A stretch of DNA of 64,000 nt from Paracidovorax anthurii (GCF_003269065.1 NZ_QLTA01000031.1:1-64000); one strand, 5' to 3'. Counted from the first letter of the stretch, positions 8,419 to 18,073 are shown. Translations and numbers: made by a program. Notes: generated by a model from the sequence alone, not told the origin.

Positions 8419-10056
8419 ATGCCCGAGATCCTCACCGCCGCCCTCTACCACTTCGCTGCCCTGCCCGACTGCGAGGCGCTGCGCGCGCCGCTGCAGGCCG
8501 AGTGCGACCGCCACGGCGTGCGCGGCCTGCTGCTGCTGGCGCCCGAGGGCATCAACGGCACCATCGCCGGCCCAGCCGAAGGCGTGCGGGCGGTGCTGGC
8601 CTGGCTGCGCGCCGATCCCCGGCTGCACGCCCTGCGGCACAAGGAGGCCCTGGGCGATCGCATGCCCTTCTACCGGATGCGGGTGCGCGCCAAGCGCGAG
8701 ATCGTCACGCTGGGCGTGCCGGGGCTGGACGCGGCGCGCGACGCCGGCACCCACGTGAAGCCGGAGCAGTGGAACGCGCTCATCGACGATCCCGGCGTGG
8801 TGGTGATCGACGTACGCAACGGCTACGAGACCGCCATCGGCAGCTTCGCGCGCGCGGTGCGGCCGGGCACGCGCAGCTTCACCGAATTCCCGCAGTGGGT
8901 GGAGGAACAATCCGCGCCCGGCGGCCTGCTGGCCGGCAAGCCGCGCGTGGCGATGTTCTGCACGGGCGGCATTCGCTGCGAGAAATCGACCGCCCTGCTG
9001 CGCATGCAGGGCTTCGGCGAGGTCTATCACCTCGATGGCGGCATCCTGCAGTACCTGGAAGACGTGCCTGCGCAGGAAAGCCGCTGGGAAGGCGATTGCT
9101 TCGTGTTCGACGAGCGCGTCTCGGTGGGCCACGGCCTCGCGCCGGGCGCGCACCGCCACCTGTGCCGCTCCTGCCGCATGCCGCTGGGCCCCGACGACCT
9201 GGCGTCGCCCCACTACGTGGCCGGCGTACGCTGCCCCCATTGCCACGGCACGCGCACGGCGCAGCAGGAGCGCGCGCTGGCCGAGCGCGAGCGCCAGATG
9301 GCGCTGGCCCGCGAGCGCGGCCACGAGCACCTGGGCGCGCGCCAGCCCGGGCCGCGCAATGCAGGCCCTGAACCCGGCCCGGCCGGCCACGGGGGCGCCC
9401 CGCTGCCCGTGCTCTACTCCTTTCGCCGCTGCCCCTATGCGATGCGCGCCCGCCTGGCCATCGCCGCCAGCGGGCAGCTCTGCGAATGGCGCGAGGTGGT
9501 GCTGCGCGACAAGCCCCGCGCCCTGTTGGACGCCTCCCCCAAGGGCACCGTGCCGGTGCTGGTGCTGCCGGACGGCACGGTGCTGGAGCAGAGCCTGGAC
9601 ATCATGCGCTGGGCGCTGGAGCGCCACGACCCCGAAGGCTGGCGGGGTGCCGGCGACCCGGCCGGCGTCGCGGCGCTGATCGCGGAATGCGACGGCCCGT
9701 TCAAGCAGGCGCTGGACCGCTGCAAGTACCCCGAGCGCCACCCGGATGCACCGCCGCAAGCGGCCCAGGCCCGGGCCTCGGAATGGCTGCAGGGCCTGGA
9801 CCGGCGCCTGGAGGCCGGCCCCTTCCTCTGCGGCGAGCGGCCCTCGCTGGCCGACGCGGCGCTCATGCCCTTCGTGCGGCAGTACGCGGCCATCGACCGC
9901 GCCGCGTGGGCCGCGCTGCCCTGGCACCGGCTGCAGGCCTGGCTGGCGCGCTGGGAAAGCAGCCCGCTCTGGGCCCGCGTGATGGAGAAGACCCCGCCCT
10001 GGGCCGAAGGCACGGCAACGGTGGTGCGGTTTCCGCCCCCGGCCCCGCAGCCCTGA
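8419..10056 (+). CDS. trhO: TrhO-type rhodanese fused to a GST-like domain
   Basis: 545 aa, far longer than the usual ~300-aa TrhO (YceA), which hydroxylates U34 of certain tRNAs. Residues ~1-280 match TrhO: PEGINGTI near 42-49, a rhodanese domain with active loop CTGGIRCEKS (C181), and two Cys pairs (C249/C252, C272/C275) in the C-terminal TrhO segment. A hydrophilic linker of ~45 residues leads to residues ~328-545, a thioredoxin-fold/GST module with CPYA at 338-341 and an all-helical GST C-domain. The frame is continuous, so this is a true fusion in this sequence. A redox partner role for the GST part is inference. The start ATG at 8419 begins the conserved TrhO N-terminus. Confidence 0.88.
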   Translation: MPEILTAALYHFAALPDCEALRAPLQAECDRHGVRGLLLLAPEGINGTIAGPAEGVRAVLAWLRADPRLHALRHKEALGDRMPFYRMRVRAKREIVTLGVPGLDAARDAGTHVKPEQWNALIDDPGVVVIDVRNGYETAIGSFARAVRPGTRSFTEFPQWVEEQSAPGGLLAGKPRVAMFCTGGIRCEKSTALLRMQGFGEVYHLDGGILQYLEDVPAQESRWEGDCFVFDERVSVGHGLAPGAHRHLCRSCRMPLGPDDLASPHYVAGVRCPHCHGTRTAQQERALAERERQMALARERGHEHLGARQPGPRNAGPEPGPAGHGGAPLPVLYSFRRCPYAMRARLAIAASGQLCEWREVVLRDKPRALLDASPKGTVPVLVLPDGTVLEQSLDIMRWALERHDPEGWRGAGDPAGVAALIAECDGPFKQALDRCKYPERHPDAPPQAAQARASEWLQGLDRRLEAGPFLCGERPSLADAALMPFVRQYAAIDRAAWAALPWHRLQAWLARWESSPLWARVMEKTPPWAEGTATVVRFPPPAPQP

Positions 10057-10076
10057 TCCGCCCGCCCCGGCGGCCC

Positions 10077-10104
10077 CCAAAACAAAGGGCGCCCGAAGGC
10101 GCCC
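10077..10104 (-). terminator. Intrinsic terminator after dsbB
   Basis: On the minus strand GGGCGCC (10104-10098), TTCG loop, GGCGCCC (10093-10087), then TTTGTTTT. It lies 22 nt past the dsbB stop and is the likely 3' end of that transcript. Confidence 0.8.
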
Positions 10105-10126
10105 CGTGTTCCTGGCGGATGGTCCG

Positions 10127-10663
10127 TCAGGCGGCGGCGAAACCGCCCGCGCCGCCACGGCCCTTGCGCGCGCCGCGCACCAGCAGCGCCAGCAGCGCGA
10201 TGGCCATCAGCGTGAAGCAGATGAACGACCAGTTCGCGATCGAGCCGCCGAGGAAGGTCCAGTCGATGGCCGCGCAGTCGCCCGAGCCCCGGAAGATCAT
10301 CGGAATGGCCCGGCCGATGGGGAAGTGCTCGATCATTCCGTAGAAGTCGCGCCCGCAGGTCGCGATCTCGGGCGGATACCACTGCAGCCAACTCTGGCGC
10401 GCGGCCACGAAGGCGCCGAACCCCGAGGACAGCAGCGCCAGCACGCCCCACGACATCCACCAGCCCTTGCGGCCACGCACGCTGCCCAGGCCGGCGAAGA
10501 CCGCCACGCCGATGAGCGCATAGCGCTGCACGATGCACATGGGGCACGGCTCCAGGCCCACGACGTGCTGCAGATACATGCCGAAGGCCAGCATCGCCAC
10601 GCAGGCGGCGGAAATGAGAGCCAGCACGCGGCGCGGCGCGGCATCCAACCAGTTCGAAACCAT
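10127..10663 (-). CDS. dsbB: Disulfide bond formation protein B
   Basis: 178 aa, four predicted membrane helices. DsbB reoxidises periplasmic DsbA and passes electrons to quinone. The first periplasmic pair is seen in EPCPMCIVQRY, the second in ATCGRDF and SGDCAAIDW, as in the family. The ATG at 10663 (MVSNWLDAAPRR) was chosen over an upstream in-frame start because the added residues look non-coding. It lies 60 bp downstream of cysA on the same strand and ends at a strong terminator, so it may be the tail of the sulfate-transport transcript. Confidence 0.93.
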   Translation of the reverse strand: MVSNWLDAAPRRVLALISAACVAMLAFGMYLQHVVGLEPCPMCIVQRYALIGVAVFAGLGSVRGRKGWWMSWGVLALLSSGFGAFVAARQSWLQWYPPEIATCGRDFYGMIEHFPIGRAIPMIFRGSGDCAAIDWTFLGGSIANWSFICFTLMAIALLALLVRGARKGRGGAGGFAAA

Positions 10664-10723
10664 GGAATCGTGTCCTTGAAAGCCCGGGCACCCCGACGGC
10701 GGCACCCGGCAAGGGCGCGTGCG

Positions 10724-11848
10724 TCAGATGCCCGCGGCGTGATCCAGAAAAACCCGGGCGCGGCGCGGCGTGACCACCAGCGTTTCACCCTCCCTGAAAC
10801 CCATCTCCCGGAACTGCTGCGCAGGGATCTGCGCCTCGATCACGGGGTCGGGCTCCGCATTGTCCGCTGGTTTGTGGTCAGCATCGGGGATAAGTTCCAG
10901 GCGCGCGATGGGCCCGACCACGATGGCGCGCGAGAGCTGCGCCACGATGCCGCGCGGCCGGCCACCGGCATCGACGCCCTGGCCCGGCGAGTAGCGCTGC
11001 ACGTCCAGGTCGTGCGGGCGCACGTAGGCGAAGGCGCTGGCGTTCTGGGCCTCGGCGTGCTCCGGCGAATCGATGGCCATGCCCTCCACATGCACCAGCC
11101 CCTCGTGCGCGCGGCCCCGGAACAGGTTCACATCGCCCAGGAAGCCATACACGAAGGGGCTCGCGGGCTGGTCCCAGACCTCCTGGGGCGAGCCGCTCTG
11201 CTCGATGCGCCCCTGGTTGATGACCACCACGCGGTCGGCCACCTCCAGCGCCTCCTCCTGGTCGTGCGTGACGAAGATCGAGGTCACGTGCAGCTCGTCG
11301 TGCAGGCGGCGCAGCCAGCGGCGCAGCTCCTTGCGCACCTTGGCGTCGAGCGCGCCGAAGGGCTCGTCGAGCAGCAGCACCTTGGGCTCCACCGCCAGCG
11401 CGCGCGCCAGGGCGATGCGCTGGCGCTGGCCGCCCGAGAGCTGGGAGGGATAGCGGTCGGCCAGCCAGTCGAGCTGCACGAGCTTGAGCAGGTCGGTCAC
11501 CTTCTGCCGGATCGCGCTCTCGGCCGGGCGCTCGCCGCGCGGCTTCACGCGCAGGCCGAAGGCCACGTTCTCGAACACGGTCATGTGGCGGAACAGCGCG
11601 TAGTGCTGGAACACGAAGCCCACGCCCCGGTCGCGCACATGCACGTCGGTGGTGTCCTCGCCCGAGAAATGGATGCTGCCCGTGTCGGGCGTCTCCAGCC
11701 CCGCGATGATGCGCAGCAGCGTGGTCTTGCCGCAGCCCGAGGGCCCGAGCAGCGCGATGAGTTCGCCGGACTGGATGTCCAGGCTCACGTCGCGCAGCGC
11801 GTGGAAATCGCCGAACTGCTTGCTGATGTTGCGGATTTCGATGCTCAT
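10724..11848 (-). CDS. cysA: Sulfate/thiosulfate import ATP-binding protein
   Basis: 374 aa ABC ATPase that powers sulfate/thiosulfate import with CysT and CysW. Walker [10 protein letters not shown] near 35-43, signature [15 protein letters not shown], Walker [14 protein letters not shown]-loop VTHDQEEA; a C-terminal regulatory (TOBE-like) domain follows from about residue 240. Last of four transporter genes on this strand (sbp-cysT-cysW-cysA), 19 nt after cysW. CysB-type control under sulfur limitation is expected for the family. Confidence 0.96.
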   Translation of the reverse strand: MSIEIRNISKQFGDFHALRDVSLDIQSGELIALLGPSGCGKTTLLRIIAGLETPDTGSIHFSGEDTTDVHVRDRGVGFVFQHYALFRHMTVFENVAFGLRVKPRGERPAESAIRQKVTDLLKLVQLDWLADRYPSQLSGGQRQRIALARALAVEPKVLLLDEPFGALDAKVRKELRRWLRRLHDELHVTSIFVTHDQEEALEVADRVVVINQGRIEQSGSPQEVWDQPASPFVYGFLGDVNLFRGRAHEGLVHVEGMAIDSPEHAEAQNASAFAYVRPHDLDVQRYSPGQGVDAGGRPRGIVAQLSRAIVVGPIARLELIPDADHKPADNAEPDPVIEAQIPAQQFREMGFREGETLVVTPRRARVFLDHAAGI

Positions 11849-11867
11849 GTCTTGCCTGGGTCCTGGT

Positions 11868-12785
11868 TCAGCGGGGGGCGGCGGTCACGGCGGCCGGCGG
11901 CGCCGGGCGCTCGGGCGGCAGGTTGGCGGCGGCCTTGCGCTCCTGCTCGCCGCGCCATTCCGCGAAGGTCTTGATCACCAGCGTGACCAGCGCCAGCAGC
12001 GCCAGCAGCGAGGCGGCGGCGAAGGCCGCGACGGACTGGTACTCGTTGTAGAGGATCTCCACGTGCAGCGGGATGGTGTTGGTCTGGCCCCGGATGTGGC
12101 CCGACACCACCGACACCGCGCCGAACTCGCCCATGGCCCGCGCGTTGCAGAGGATCACGCCGTACAGCAGCCCCCACTTGATGTTGGGCAGGGTCACGTG
12201 CCAGAAGGTCTGCCAGCCACTCGCGCCGAGCACGATGGCGGCCTGCTCCTCGTCGCTGCCCTGCGCCTGCATGAGCGGGATCAGCTCGCGCGCGATGAAC
12301 GGGAAGGTGACGAACACGGTGGCCAGCACGATGCCCGGCACGGCGAAGATGATCTTGATGTCGTGCTCGGCCAGCCAGGGGCCCAGCCAGCCGTGCGCGC
12401 CGAACAGCAGCACATAGACCAGCCCCGCCACCACCGGCGACACCGAGAACGGCAGGTCCACCAGCGTGGTGAGGAAGGCCTTGCCCCGGAACTCGTACTT
12501 GGCGATGGCCCAGGCCGCCGCCACACCGAACACGAGGTTGAGCGGCACGGCGATGGCCGCGGTAATGAGCGTGAGGCGGATGGCCGACCACGCATCGGGC
12601 TCGCGCAGCGCCTCCAGGTAGGCGCCCAGGCCCTTGCGCAGCGCCTCGGTGAACACCGCCGCCAGCGGCAGCACGAGGAACAGCAGCAGGAACGCGAGCG
12701 CGATCGTGATCAGCGTCCACTTGACCCAGGCGGCTTCGGTGGTGCCCGCCTGTGCACGGCGGACGGTACGTGTTGAATGGGTCAT
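11868..12785 (-). CDS. cysW: Sulfate transport permease CysW
   Basis: 305 aa inner-membrane permease with about six helices and the EAA-type loop ([16 protein letters not shown]) that docks on CysA. The ATG at 12785 ([12 protein letters not shown]) was chosen; the longer frame runs back into a dispersed repeat. It is separated from cysT by 130 bp occupied largely by that repeat, so the operon is interrupted by repeat sequence and not by a gene. Forms the membrane channel with CysT. Confidence 0.95.
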   Translation of the reverse strand: MTHSTRTVRRAQAGTTEAAWVKWTLITIALAFLLLFLVLPLAAVFTEALRKGLGAYLEALREPDAWSAIRLTLITAAIAVPLNLVFGVAAAWAIAKYEFRGKAFLTTLVDLPFSVSPVVAGLVYVLLFGAHGWLGPWLAEHDIKIIFAVPGIVLATVFVTFPFIARELIPLMQAQGSDEEQAAIVLGASGWQTFWHVTLPNIKWGLLYGVILCNARAMGEFGAVSVVSGHIRGQTNTIPLHVEILYNEYQSVAAFAAASLLALLALVTLVIKTFAEWRGEQERKAAANLPPERPAPPAAVTAAPR

Positions 12786-12817
12786 ATCCACTTTCCAGGG
12801 CGCACGGCATAGGCCAC

Positions 12818-12912
12818 GGGCGCGGCCCAGGCCAGGGCAGCCGTGGAACGGGCTTCGCCCGGCCACCGGCTGCGTCCCCCTCCGGGGGAAGGCGCGAAGC
12901 GACTCAGGGGGT
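12818..12912. repeat. Dispersed GC-rich intergenic repeat, copy 2
   Basis: Aligns with 45..157 (shared blocks GCGCGGCCCAGG, GGGCAGCCG, GGCTGCGTCCC, GCGAAGCG, CTCAGGGGG). It fills the gap between cysT and cysW inside the sulfate operon and contains CCTCCGGGGGAAGG and GGGCTTCGCCC, which can fold into short hairpins. Confidence 0.75.
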
Positions 12913-12915
12913 GTT

Positions 12916-13791
12916 TCATGTGCTTCGCCGTTGCCAGGCTTGCAGCGCGTTGATGACGAGCAGCAGCACGAAGGAGATGACCAGCATCACCACGGCCACG
13001 GCCGTGGCGCCGGCGTAGTCGTACTGCTCCAGCTTGCCGATGATGATGAGCGGCGTGATCTCGGAGATCATGGGCATGTTGCCCGCGATGAAGATCACGG
13101 AGCCGTATTCACCCACCGCCCGCGCGAAGGCCATGGCGAAGCCCGTGAGCAGCGCCGGCGTGATGGAAGGCAGGATCACCTTGGTGAAGATCTGCCAGCG
13201 GGTCGCGCCCAGGCTGGTGGCGGCCTCTTCCAGTTCCTTCTCGGCATCCTCCAGCACCGGCTGCACCGTGCGCACCACGAACGGCAGCCCGATGAAGATG
13301 AGCGCGATGACCACGCCCGCCGGCTTGAAGGCGAGCTGGATGCCCAGCGGCTCCAGGTACTGCCCCACCCAGCCGTTGCCGGCCAGCAGCGCGGTGAGCG
13401 AGATGCCCGCCACCGCTGTGGGCAGCGCGAAGGGCAGATCGACCAGCGCGTCCACGATCTTCTTGCCGGGGAACGAATAGCGCACCAGCACCCATGCGAT
13501 CAGCAGCCCGAACACGAGGTTCACGAGCGCGGCCAGGAACGACGCGCCGAACGTGAGCCGGTACGAGGCCAGCACGCGCGGCCCGGTGACGGCCGCCCAG
13601 AACTGGTCCCAGGTGAGCGTGAAGGTCTTGAAGAGCAGCGCCGAGAGCGGGATGAGGACGATGATGCTCAGGTAGAAGAGCGTGTAGCCCAGCGTGAGCC
13701 CGAATCCGGGCAGCACGCGCCGTGCACCGCCGCGCCGGCCACGGCCCGGCGGGGGCGCCACGGCGCCCGGGGAAGGGATGGCAGCGCCCAT
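12916..13791 (-). CDS. cysT: Sulfate transport permease CysT (CysU)
   Basis: 291 aa inner-membrane permease. After a Pro/Gly/Arg-rich cytoplasmic tail (~30 residues) come six predicted helices beginning [15 protein letters not shown], with the [14 protein letters not shown] loop that contacts CysA and the conserved [12 protein letters not shown] segment. It partners CysW in the heterodimeric sulfate channel. It starts only 3 nt after the sbp stop, indicating tight co-expression with the binding protein. Confidence 0.95.
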   Translation of the reverse strand: MGAAIPSPGAVAPPPGRGRRGGARRVLPGFGLTLGYTLFYLSIIVLIPLSALLFKTFTLTWDQFWAAVTGPRVLASYRLTFGASFLAALVNLVFGLLIAWVLVRYSFPGKKIVDALVDLPFALPTAVAGISLTALLAGNGWVGQYLEPLGIQLAFKPAGVVIALIFIGLPFVVRTVQPVLEDAEKELEEAATSLGATRWQIFTKVILPSITPALLTGFAMAFARAVGEYGSVIFIAGNMPMISEITPLIIIGKLEQYDYAGATAVAVVMLVISFVLLLVINALQAWQRRST

Positions 13792-13794
13792 GGA

Positions 13795-14805
13795 TCAGCG
13801 GCCGCCCGGCGTGTAGAGCTTGTCGAACTGGCCGCCGTCGTTGAAGTGCACCTTCTGCGCCTCGCCCAGCGAGCCGAAGTACTTGGCCACCGTGAACTGC
13901 TTGAGCGGCTTGAACAGGTCGGCATGCTTCTTCAGCACGGCCTCGGAGCGGGGGCGCAGGGCATGCTGCGCGGCGATCTCCTGGGCCTCTTCGGAGTAGA
14001 GGTAGTTGAGGTAGGCCCTGGCCAGTTCCGACGTGCCCTTCTTGACCACCGTGCGCTCCACCACGGCCACGGGGTTCTCGGCCACGATGCTCACCGAGGG
14101 ATAGACCGCATCGACCTTGCCCTTGCCGAACTCGCGGTCGATGGAAAGCACCTCGGATTCGAAGGTGATGAGCACGTCGCCGGTGTTGCGCTGCAGGAAG
14201 ATGCTGGTGGCGTCGCGGCCACCCTTGCCCAGCACGGGCACGTTCTTGTAGAGCTTGCCCACGAACTCGGCGGCCTGCGCCTCGGTGCCGCCCTTCTCAC
14301 GCACGTAGCCCCAGGCGGCCAGGTAGGCGTAGCGGCCGTTGCCGCCGGTCTTGGGGTTCACCACCACCACCTGCACGCCGGGCTTGATCAGGTCGTCCCA
14401 GTCCTTGATGTTCTTGGGGTTGCCGTTGCGCACCAGGAACAGCATCGTGGAGGTGGTGGGCGAGGCGTCGTTCGGGAACTTCTTGGTCCAGTCCTTGGCG
14501 ACCACGCCGTTGCCGGCCAGGAAGTCGATGTCGGTGGTGGTGTTGAAGGTGACCACGTCGGCCGCCAGCCCGTCGTTCACCGCGCGGGCCTGGGCGCTGG
14601 AGCCGCCGTGCGCCTGGTCGATCTTGACGTCCTTGCCGGTGGTTTTCTTGTAGTGGGCGACGAAGGCCTGGTTGTAGTCCTTGTAGAACTCCCGGGCCAC
14701 GTCGTAGGACACGTTGAGCAGCGTGGCGGTCTGCGCCGAGGCCACGCCCGTGGCCGCCAGGGCCAGGGCGGCCAGGAAGGTTTTGAGTCTCGTCCGGGAA
14801 GTCAT
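13795..14805 (-). CDS. sbp: Periplasmic sulfate-binding protein
   Basis: 336 aa with a Sec signal (MTSRTRLKTFLAALALAATG...ASA). The mature part has typical Sbp/CysP features: LLNVSYDVAREFYKDYN, the QAHGGSSAQARAV anion-binding segment, NPKTGGNGRYAYLAAWGY and GRDATSIFLQRNTGDVL. It captures sulfate or thiosulfate and hands it to CysTW. The ATG at 14805 gives a proper signal peptide; an ATG 15 nt upstream is possible. First gene of sbp-cysT-cysW-cysA. A palindromic AT-rich stretch lies ~65-90 nt upstream of the start. Confidence 0.95.
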   Translation of the reverse strand: MTSRTRLKTFLAALALAATGVASAQTATLLNVSYDVAREFYKDYNQAFVAHYKKTTGKDVKIDQAHGGSSAQARAVNDGLAADVVTFNTTTDIDFLAGNGVVAKDWTKKFPNDASPTTSTMLFLVRNGNPKNIKDWDDLIKPGVQVVVVNPKTGGNGRYAYLAAWGYVREKGGTEAQAAEFVGKLYKNVPVLGKGGRDATSIFLQRNTGDVLITFESEVLSIDREFGKGKVDAVYPSVSIVAENPVAVVERTVVKKGTSELARAYLNYLYSEEAQEIAAQHALRPRSEAVLKKHADLFKPLKQFTVAKYFGSLGEAQKVHFNDGGQFDKLYTPGGR

Positions 14806-14865
14806 GTATGCGTCACCCACGGTTAGGCTGTAAATGCAACCGATTGTGGATGCCGGTGCTTCAAA

Positions 14866-14898
14866 CTCAAAAGAATAGATTCTTGTTTATTAATCAAG
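14866..14898 (-). promoter_or_regulatory. Candidate sulfur-regulon operator upstream of sbp
   Basis: AT-rich 33 bp containing the perfect palindrome AAGAATAGATTCTT (14871-14884) and CTTG-N9-CAAG (14882-14898). Read toward sbp it contains TATTCTTTTGAG; a near-identical TATTCTTTTGGG lies upstream of the encapsulin operon (30655-30666). CysB or a similar LysR-type activator is the expected binder; this is inference. Confidence 0.45.
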
Positions 14899-14990
14899 CT
14901 GGCGAATAAAGAGAGCTTCCGCGCGGCCCAGGGACGCCCTGGCGTGCACATGAGAGCCAGAAAGGCTCCATGCCGCCGTCTTTGTTAGCT

Positions 14991-15013
14991 TTTTCGCTAT
15001 AGAAAGATAAGCA
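14991..15013. repeat. Short AT-rich dispersed repeat
   Basis: TTTTCGCTATAGAAAGATAA followed by GCA, immediately 3' of the hydrolase gene. Related copies at 39874..39909 and 42252..42282 (opposite orientation) and 1079..1107 (inside hrpA) share a GCTAT-NN-AAA core. Confidence 0.45.
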
Positions 15014-15014
15014 C

Positions 15015-15638
15015 TCAGGCGGCCGAACGCGCGGGCTCGGCACCCGGCCCGAGGCCCCACTCGGCCCCCTCGATGAGCGAATGCAGCAGCGCCCAGCCGA
15101 GCGGCCATTCGCCGTGCCCCGACTCCACGTTGACGTGCCCGGCCTGCTGCAGCCGCACGAACTCGCTGCCCCAGGCCCGCGCGTAGGCGCCCGCGAGGCG
15201 GATGGGGCAGTACGGGTCGTTGCTGCTGGCCACGAGGATGCTGCGGCAGGGCAGCGGCGCATAGGGCACGGGCGCGAAGTCGCTGAGCACCGCGCGCCGC
15301 TCGGGGTCGGCGGGTGCCACCAGCAGCGCGCCCTTCACGCGGGCCATGGCCTCGGGCCCCATGTGGACGGCGGCGATGCACCCCAGGCTGTGGGCCACGA
15401 CGATGACCGGGTGCGGCGCTTCCAGCACGGTGCGCTCCAGGGTGGGCACCCAGGCCTTGCGGATCGGCGTGATCCAGTCGTCCTGTACCACGCGCCGCGC
15501 GCCGGGCACGCGGCCGGCCCAGAGGCTCTGCCAATGCGCCGGGCCCGAATCGCGCCAGCCCGGCACGATGACCACCGACACCGCCCCGCCCGTGGCCCCG
15601 GAGCCCGCGGGCAGCGCGGACACACCCGCCCCGCTCAT
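15015..15638 (-). CDS. RBBP9/YdeN-family serine hydrolase
   Basis: 207 aa alpha/beta hydrolase. VVIVPGWRDSGPAHWQSLW near the N-terminus, the nucleophile elbow VAHSLGC, the acid in SSNDPYCP and the His in GHVNVESGHG are the family's catalytic elements. Physiological substrate is unknown for most of these enzymes. The ATG at 15638 was chosen over one 30 nt upstream. It lies upstream of the sulfate-transport operon on the same strand but 200 bp away with a candidate operator between, so it is probably separately transcribed. Confidence 0.85.
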   Translation of the reverse strand: MSGAGVSALPAGSGATGGAVSVVIVPGWRDSGPAHWQSLWAGRVPGARRVVQDDWITPIRKAWVPTLERTVLEAPHPVIVVAHSLGCIAAVHMGPEAMARVKGALLVAPADPERRAVLSDFAPVPYAPLPCRSILVASSNDPYCPIRLAGAYARAWGSEFVRLQQAGHVNVESGHGEWPLGWALLHSLIEGAEWGLGPGAEPARSAA

Positions 15639-15839
15639 GGGCGTCCGCCGTGGGAGGCGGGGAAACATGTCGGCGGGCAGTGCCGACAGCGCGGCGCGGA
15701 GAACAAATCGTGGGCCATGGGCGAATCCTCAGCGGTCGATGCGCACCCATTCTGCGAGGCCGCCCTTAAAACCCAAACGACTATATTTTTCTGAATTTAT
15801 CGCTAAAACATCTGATGAGGCCCTGCCTGAGCACCGCGC

Positions 15840-16778
15840 TCAGGCACCATCCCGCGCCAGGGATTGGCGCCCTTCCACCGTGTTGCGGCCGGGAACCATC
15901 TCCCCCAGGAAGTCCAGGAAGCGCCGCACGGCGGGCGCCAGCCCGCGCCGCGACGGAAACACCGCATGCACCACGCCGCGCGGCGGCGCCCAGTCGGGCA
16001 GCAGGCGCACGAGCCGGCCGCTGCGCAGGTCGTCGTGGCACATGTAGTCGGGCAGCCAGCACATGCCCACGCCCGCCAGGGCCGCGTACCGCAGCGTGAG
16101 CAGGTCGTCGGCCACGTAGCGCGGCGTGTGCAGCAACACCTCATCGCGCCCGTCCGGCCCCACGAGCCGCAGCGAGGCGCGGCCGTCGGCGGTGGACATG
16201 GCCATGCTGTCGAGCCGCGCCAGATCCGCAAGGGCGCCGGGCACGCCCTGGCGCGCGAGCTGCGCGGGGCTGGCGACCAGGACTTGCTCCACGTCGTCCA
16301 GGCGCTTGACCACCATGCTGCTGCTCTCGTCCATGCTGAAGCGCACGCGCAGGGCCACGTCCACGCCCTCTTCCACCAGGTTCACCACGCGGTTGCTGAC
16401 CTGCATGTCCACGCGCACCTGCGGGTAGCGCTGCAGGAAGACCGGGAGCAGCTCGCCCACCACGGTCTGCGCCAGCGTGACCGGGCACACCACGCGCACC
16501 GTTCCCCGGGGCTCCGTCTGCACCTGCGCGACCGTGTCCGCCGCCGCCTGCGCGGCCTCGCGCACCGCCTGGCAGTGCCGCAGATAGGCCTCGCCCACCT
16601 CGGTTAGGGACAGCCGGCGCGTGGTGCGCTGCAGCAGGCGCACGCCCAGCTGCGCCTCCAGCTCCGAGACCCGGCGCGAGAGCCGCGATTTCGGCACCCC
16701 CAGGGCCCGGCCCGCAGCCGCGAAGCCGCCGCGCTCCACCACCTCGGCGAAGAAGAGCATGTCGTTGAGATCCTGCAT
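15840..16778 (-). CDS. LysR-family transcriptional regulator
   Basis: 312 aa. Canonical start [20 protein letters not shown] with winged helix-turn-helix ([18 protein letters not shown]) and a substrate-binding domain. The ATG at 16778 has GGAG 9 nt upstream; an in-frame ATG at 16793 overlaps a palindromic operator. It is divergent from the FMN-dependent azoreductase gene, which it probably controls; such LysR-azoR pairs often respond to quinones or other electrophiles (inference). Confidence 0.87.
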   Translation of the reverse strand: MQDLNDMLFFAEVVERGGFAAAGRALGVPKSRLSRRVSELEAQLGVRLLQRTTRRLSLTEVGEAYLRHCQAVREAAQAAADTVAQVQTEPRGTVRVVCPVTLAQTVVGELLPVFLQRYPQVRVDMQVSNRVVNLVEEGVDVALRVRFSMDESSSMVVKRLDDVEQVLVASPAQLARQGVPGALADLARLDSMAMSTADGRASLRLVGPDGRDEVLLHTPRYVADDLLTLRYAALAGVGMCWLPDYMCHDDLRSGRLVRLLPDWAPPRGVVHAVFPSRRGLAPAVRRFLDFLGEMVPGRNTVEGRQSLARDGA

Positions 16779-16791
16779 GGTGGCGCGCTCC

Positions 16792-16866
16792 ATTGTTCCG
16801 TTTTCGAAACAATCTATCGCAATCCGGCCACCTTATCAAACATTGGGATCACCCACACAATCTATC
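16792..16866. promoter_or_regulatory. Operator region between lysR and azoR
   Basis: An imperfect palindrome ATTGTTCCG-TTTT-CGAAACAAT (16792-16813, 8 of 9 pairs) overlaps the region just upstream of the LysR gene, and ACAATCTATC occurs twice in direct orientation (16809-16818 and 16857-16866), 48 bp apart. This fits a LysR recognition site with a second activation site. Confidence 0.5.
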
Positions 16867-16938
16867 CAAGCGCGCACCGTCGGCTTGACAGGCCGCCCGT
16901 CGCACTTCGTTGACCCCATTCCCCTCAGGAGCCTTGCC

Positions 16939-17580
16939 ATGCAACTGCTGCACATCGATTCCGCCATCACCGGCGAACAGTCCGTCTCCCGCCAGCTCAC
17001 CGCCCGCACCGTGGCCGCATGGGTGGCCGCGCATCCCGGCACGCAAGTGCAGTACCTCGACCTCGTGGCCGAGGCGCCCGGCCACTTCACGATGGAGGCC
17101 ATGGCCCCGCGCACGGGCCAGACCGACGGGCTGAGCGACAGCCAGAAGCGCGAGAACGCCGTCTCGGAACGGCTGGTGAGCCAGTTCCTGGCGGCGGACG
17201 TGATCGTGGTGGGCGCACCCTTCTACAACTTCGGCATCCCCACCCAGCTCAAGGCCTGGATCGACCGGCTGGCGCAGCCGGGCCGCACCTTCCGCTACGG
17301 CGCGAACGGCCCCGAGGGGCTGGCCAAGGGCAAGACGGTGATCGTGGCCTCTTCGCGCGGCGGCGTGTATTCCACCAGCGAGGGCGGCCGGGCCATGGAG
17401 CACCAGGAGAGCTACCTGCAGACGGTGTTCGGCTTCTTTGGCATCACCGACGTGCGCTTCGTGCGCGCCGAGGGCGTGTCGATGGGCCCCGATGCCAAGG
17501 CCAAGGCCCTGGCCGGCGCGGAGGCCGACATCCAGGCCCACGCCACGGCCCCGCGCGAGGCACTGGCCGAGACGGCCTGA
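16939..17580 (+). CDS. azoR: FMN-dependent NADH-azoreductase
   Basis: 213 aa flavodoxin-like fold. The N-terminus [20 protein letters not shown] carries the FMN phosphate loop; [17 protein letters not shown] and SSRGGVYS are conserved FMN and dimer segments of AzoR/AcpD proteins. The family reduces azo dyes and quinones with NADH in the cytoplasm. An AGGAG site lies 8 nt before the ATG at 16939. Divergent from the LysR gene with a candidate operator between. Confidence 0.92.
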   Translation: MQLLHIDSAITGEQSVSRQLTARTVAAWVAAHPGTQVQYLDLVAEAPGHFTMEAMAPRTGQTDGLSDSQKRENAVSERLVSQFLAADVIVVGAPFYNFGIPTQLKAWIDRLAQPGRTFRYGANGPEGLAKGKTVIVASSRGGVYSTSEGGRAMEHQESYLQTVFGFFGITDVRFVRAEGVSMGPDAKAKALAGAEADIQAHATAPREALAETA

Positions 17581-17599
17581 CCCCGCGCCGCCGACCGCG

Positions 17600-18001
17600 C
17601 TAGCGCAGGTCGAACCGCACGGTGGCGACCTTGCCGCCCCGGCTCACCTGGGCCAGTGCCTTGGTGCCCGGCGCCACCTTGAAGCTGCCGCGCGCCTCCA
17701 GCCGGTCGCCCGCGGGGGCCAGGGCCACCTCCTGCTTGTCGGAGCCCGCCAGCAGCGTCAGCCGGGCGCTGGCCTGGGCCACGTCCACGGGCTTGCCATG
17801 GTCGCGCAGGTAGAGCTGCAGCACGTCGGCCTTGGCCACCAGTTCGTAATCCATGTCCTTCACCTCGACCACGGTGCCGCCGTGCAGGGGCTGGTGCGCA
17901 TGGCCGTGGGCATGTTCGCCGGCGGCCCGCGCGGGGGCGGAGGCCAGCAGGGTGGACAGCGCGGCGGCCGCCATGAGGGTGCGTGCAAGGGATCGGGTCA
18001 T
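17600..18001 (-). CDS. His-rich periplasmic protein of the metal-efflux operon
   Basis: 133 aa with a clear Sec signal (MTRSLARTLMAAAALSTLLA...ARA) and, right after it, the motif HAHGHAHQPLHGG, a likely metal-binding stretch. The rest is a small beta-rich domain. I do not recognise a named family; its place at the 3' end of the czc-type operon and its His cluster suggest a periplasmic metal carrier or sensor, analogous in position only to CusF/CzcE. A GC hairpin sits in the 123-bp gap separating it from the RND gene. Confidence 0.75.
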   Translation of the reverse strand: MTRSLARTLMAAAALSTLLASAPARAAGEHAHGHAHQPLHGGTVVEVKDMDYELVAKADVLQLYLRDHGKPVDVAQASARLTLLAGSDKQEVALAPAGDRLEARGSFKVAPGTKALAQVSRGGKVATVRFDLR

Positions 18002-18073
18002 CGGTCGTTACCTCCAGGTTGAAGAAAAAGAAGAAAAGCCATCGGAATCGAAGCCGCCGCGGGGCGGCACAGG

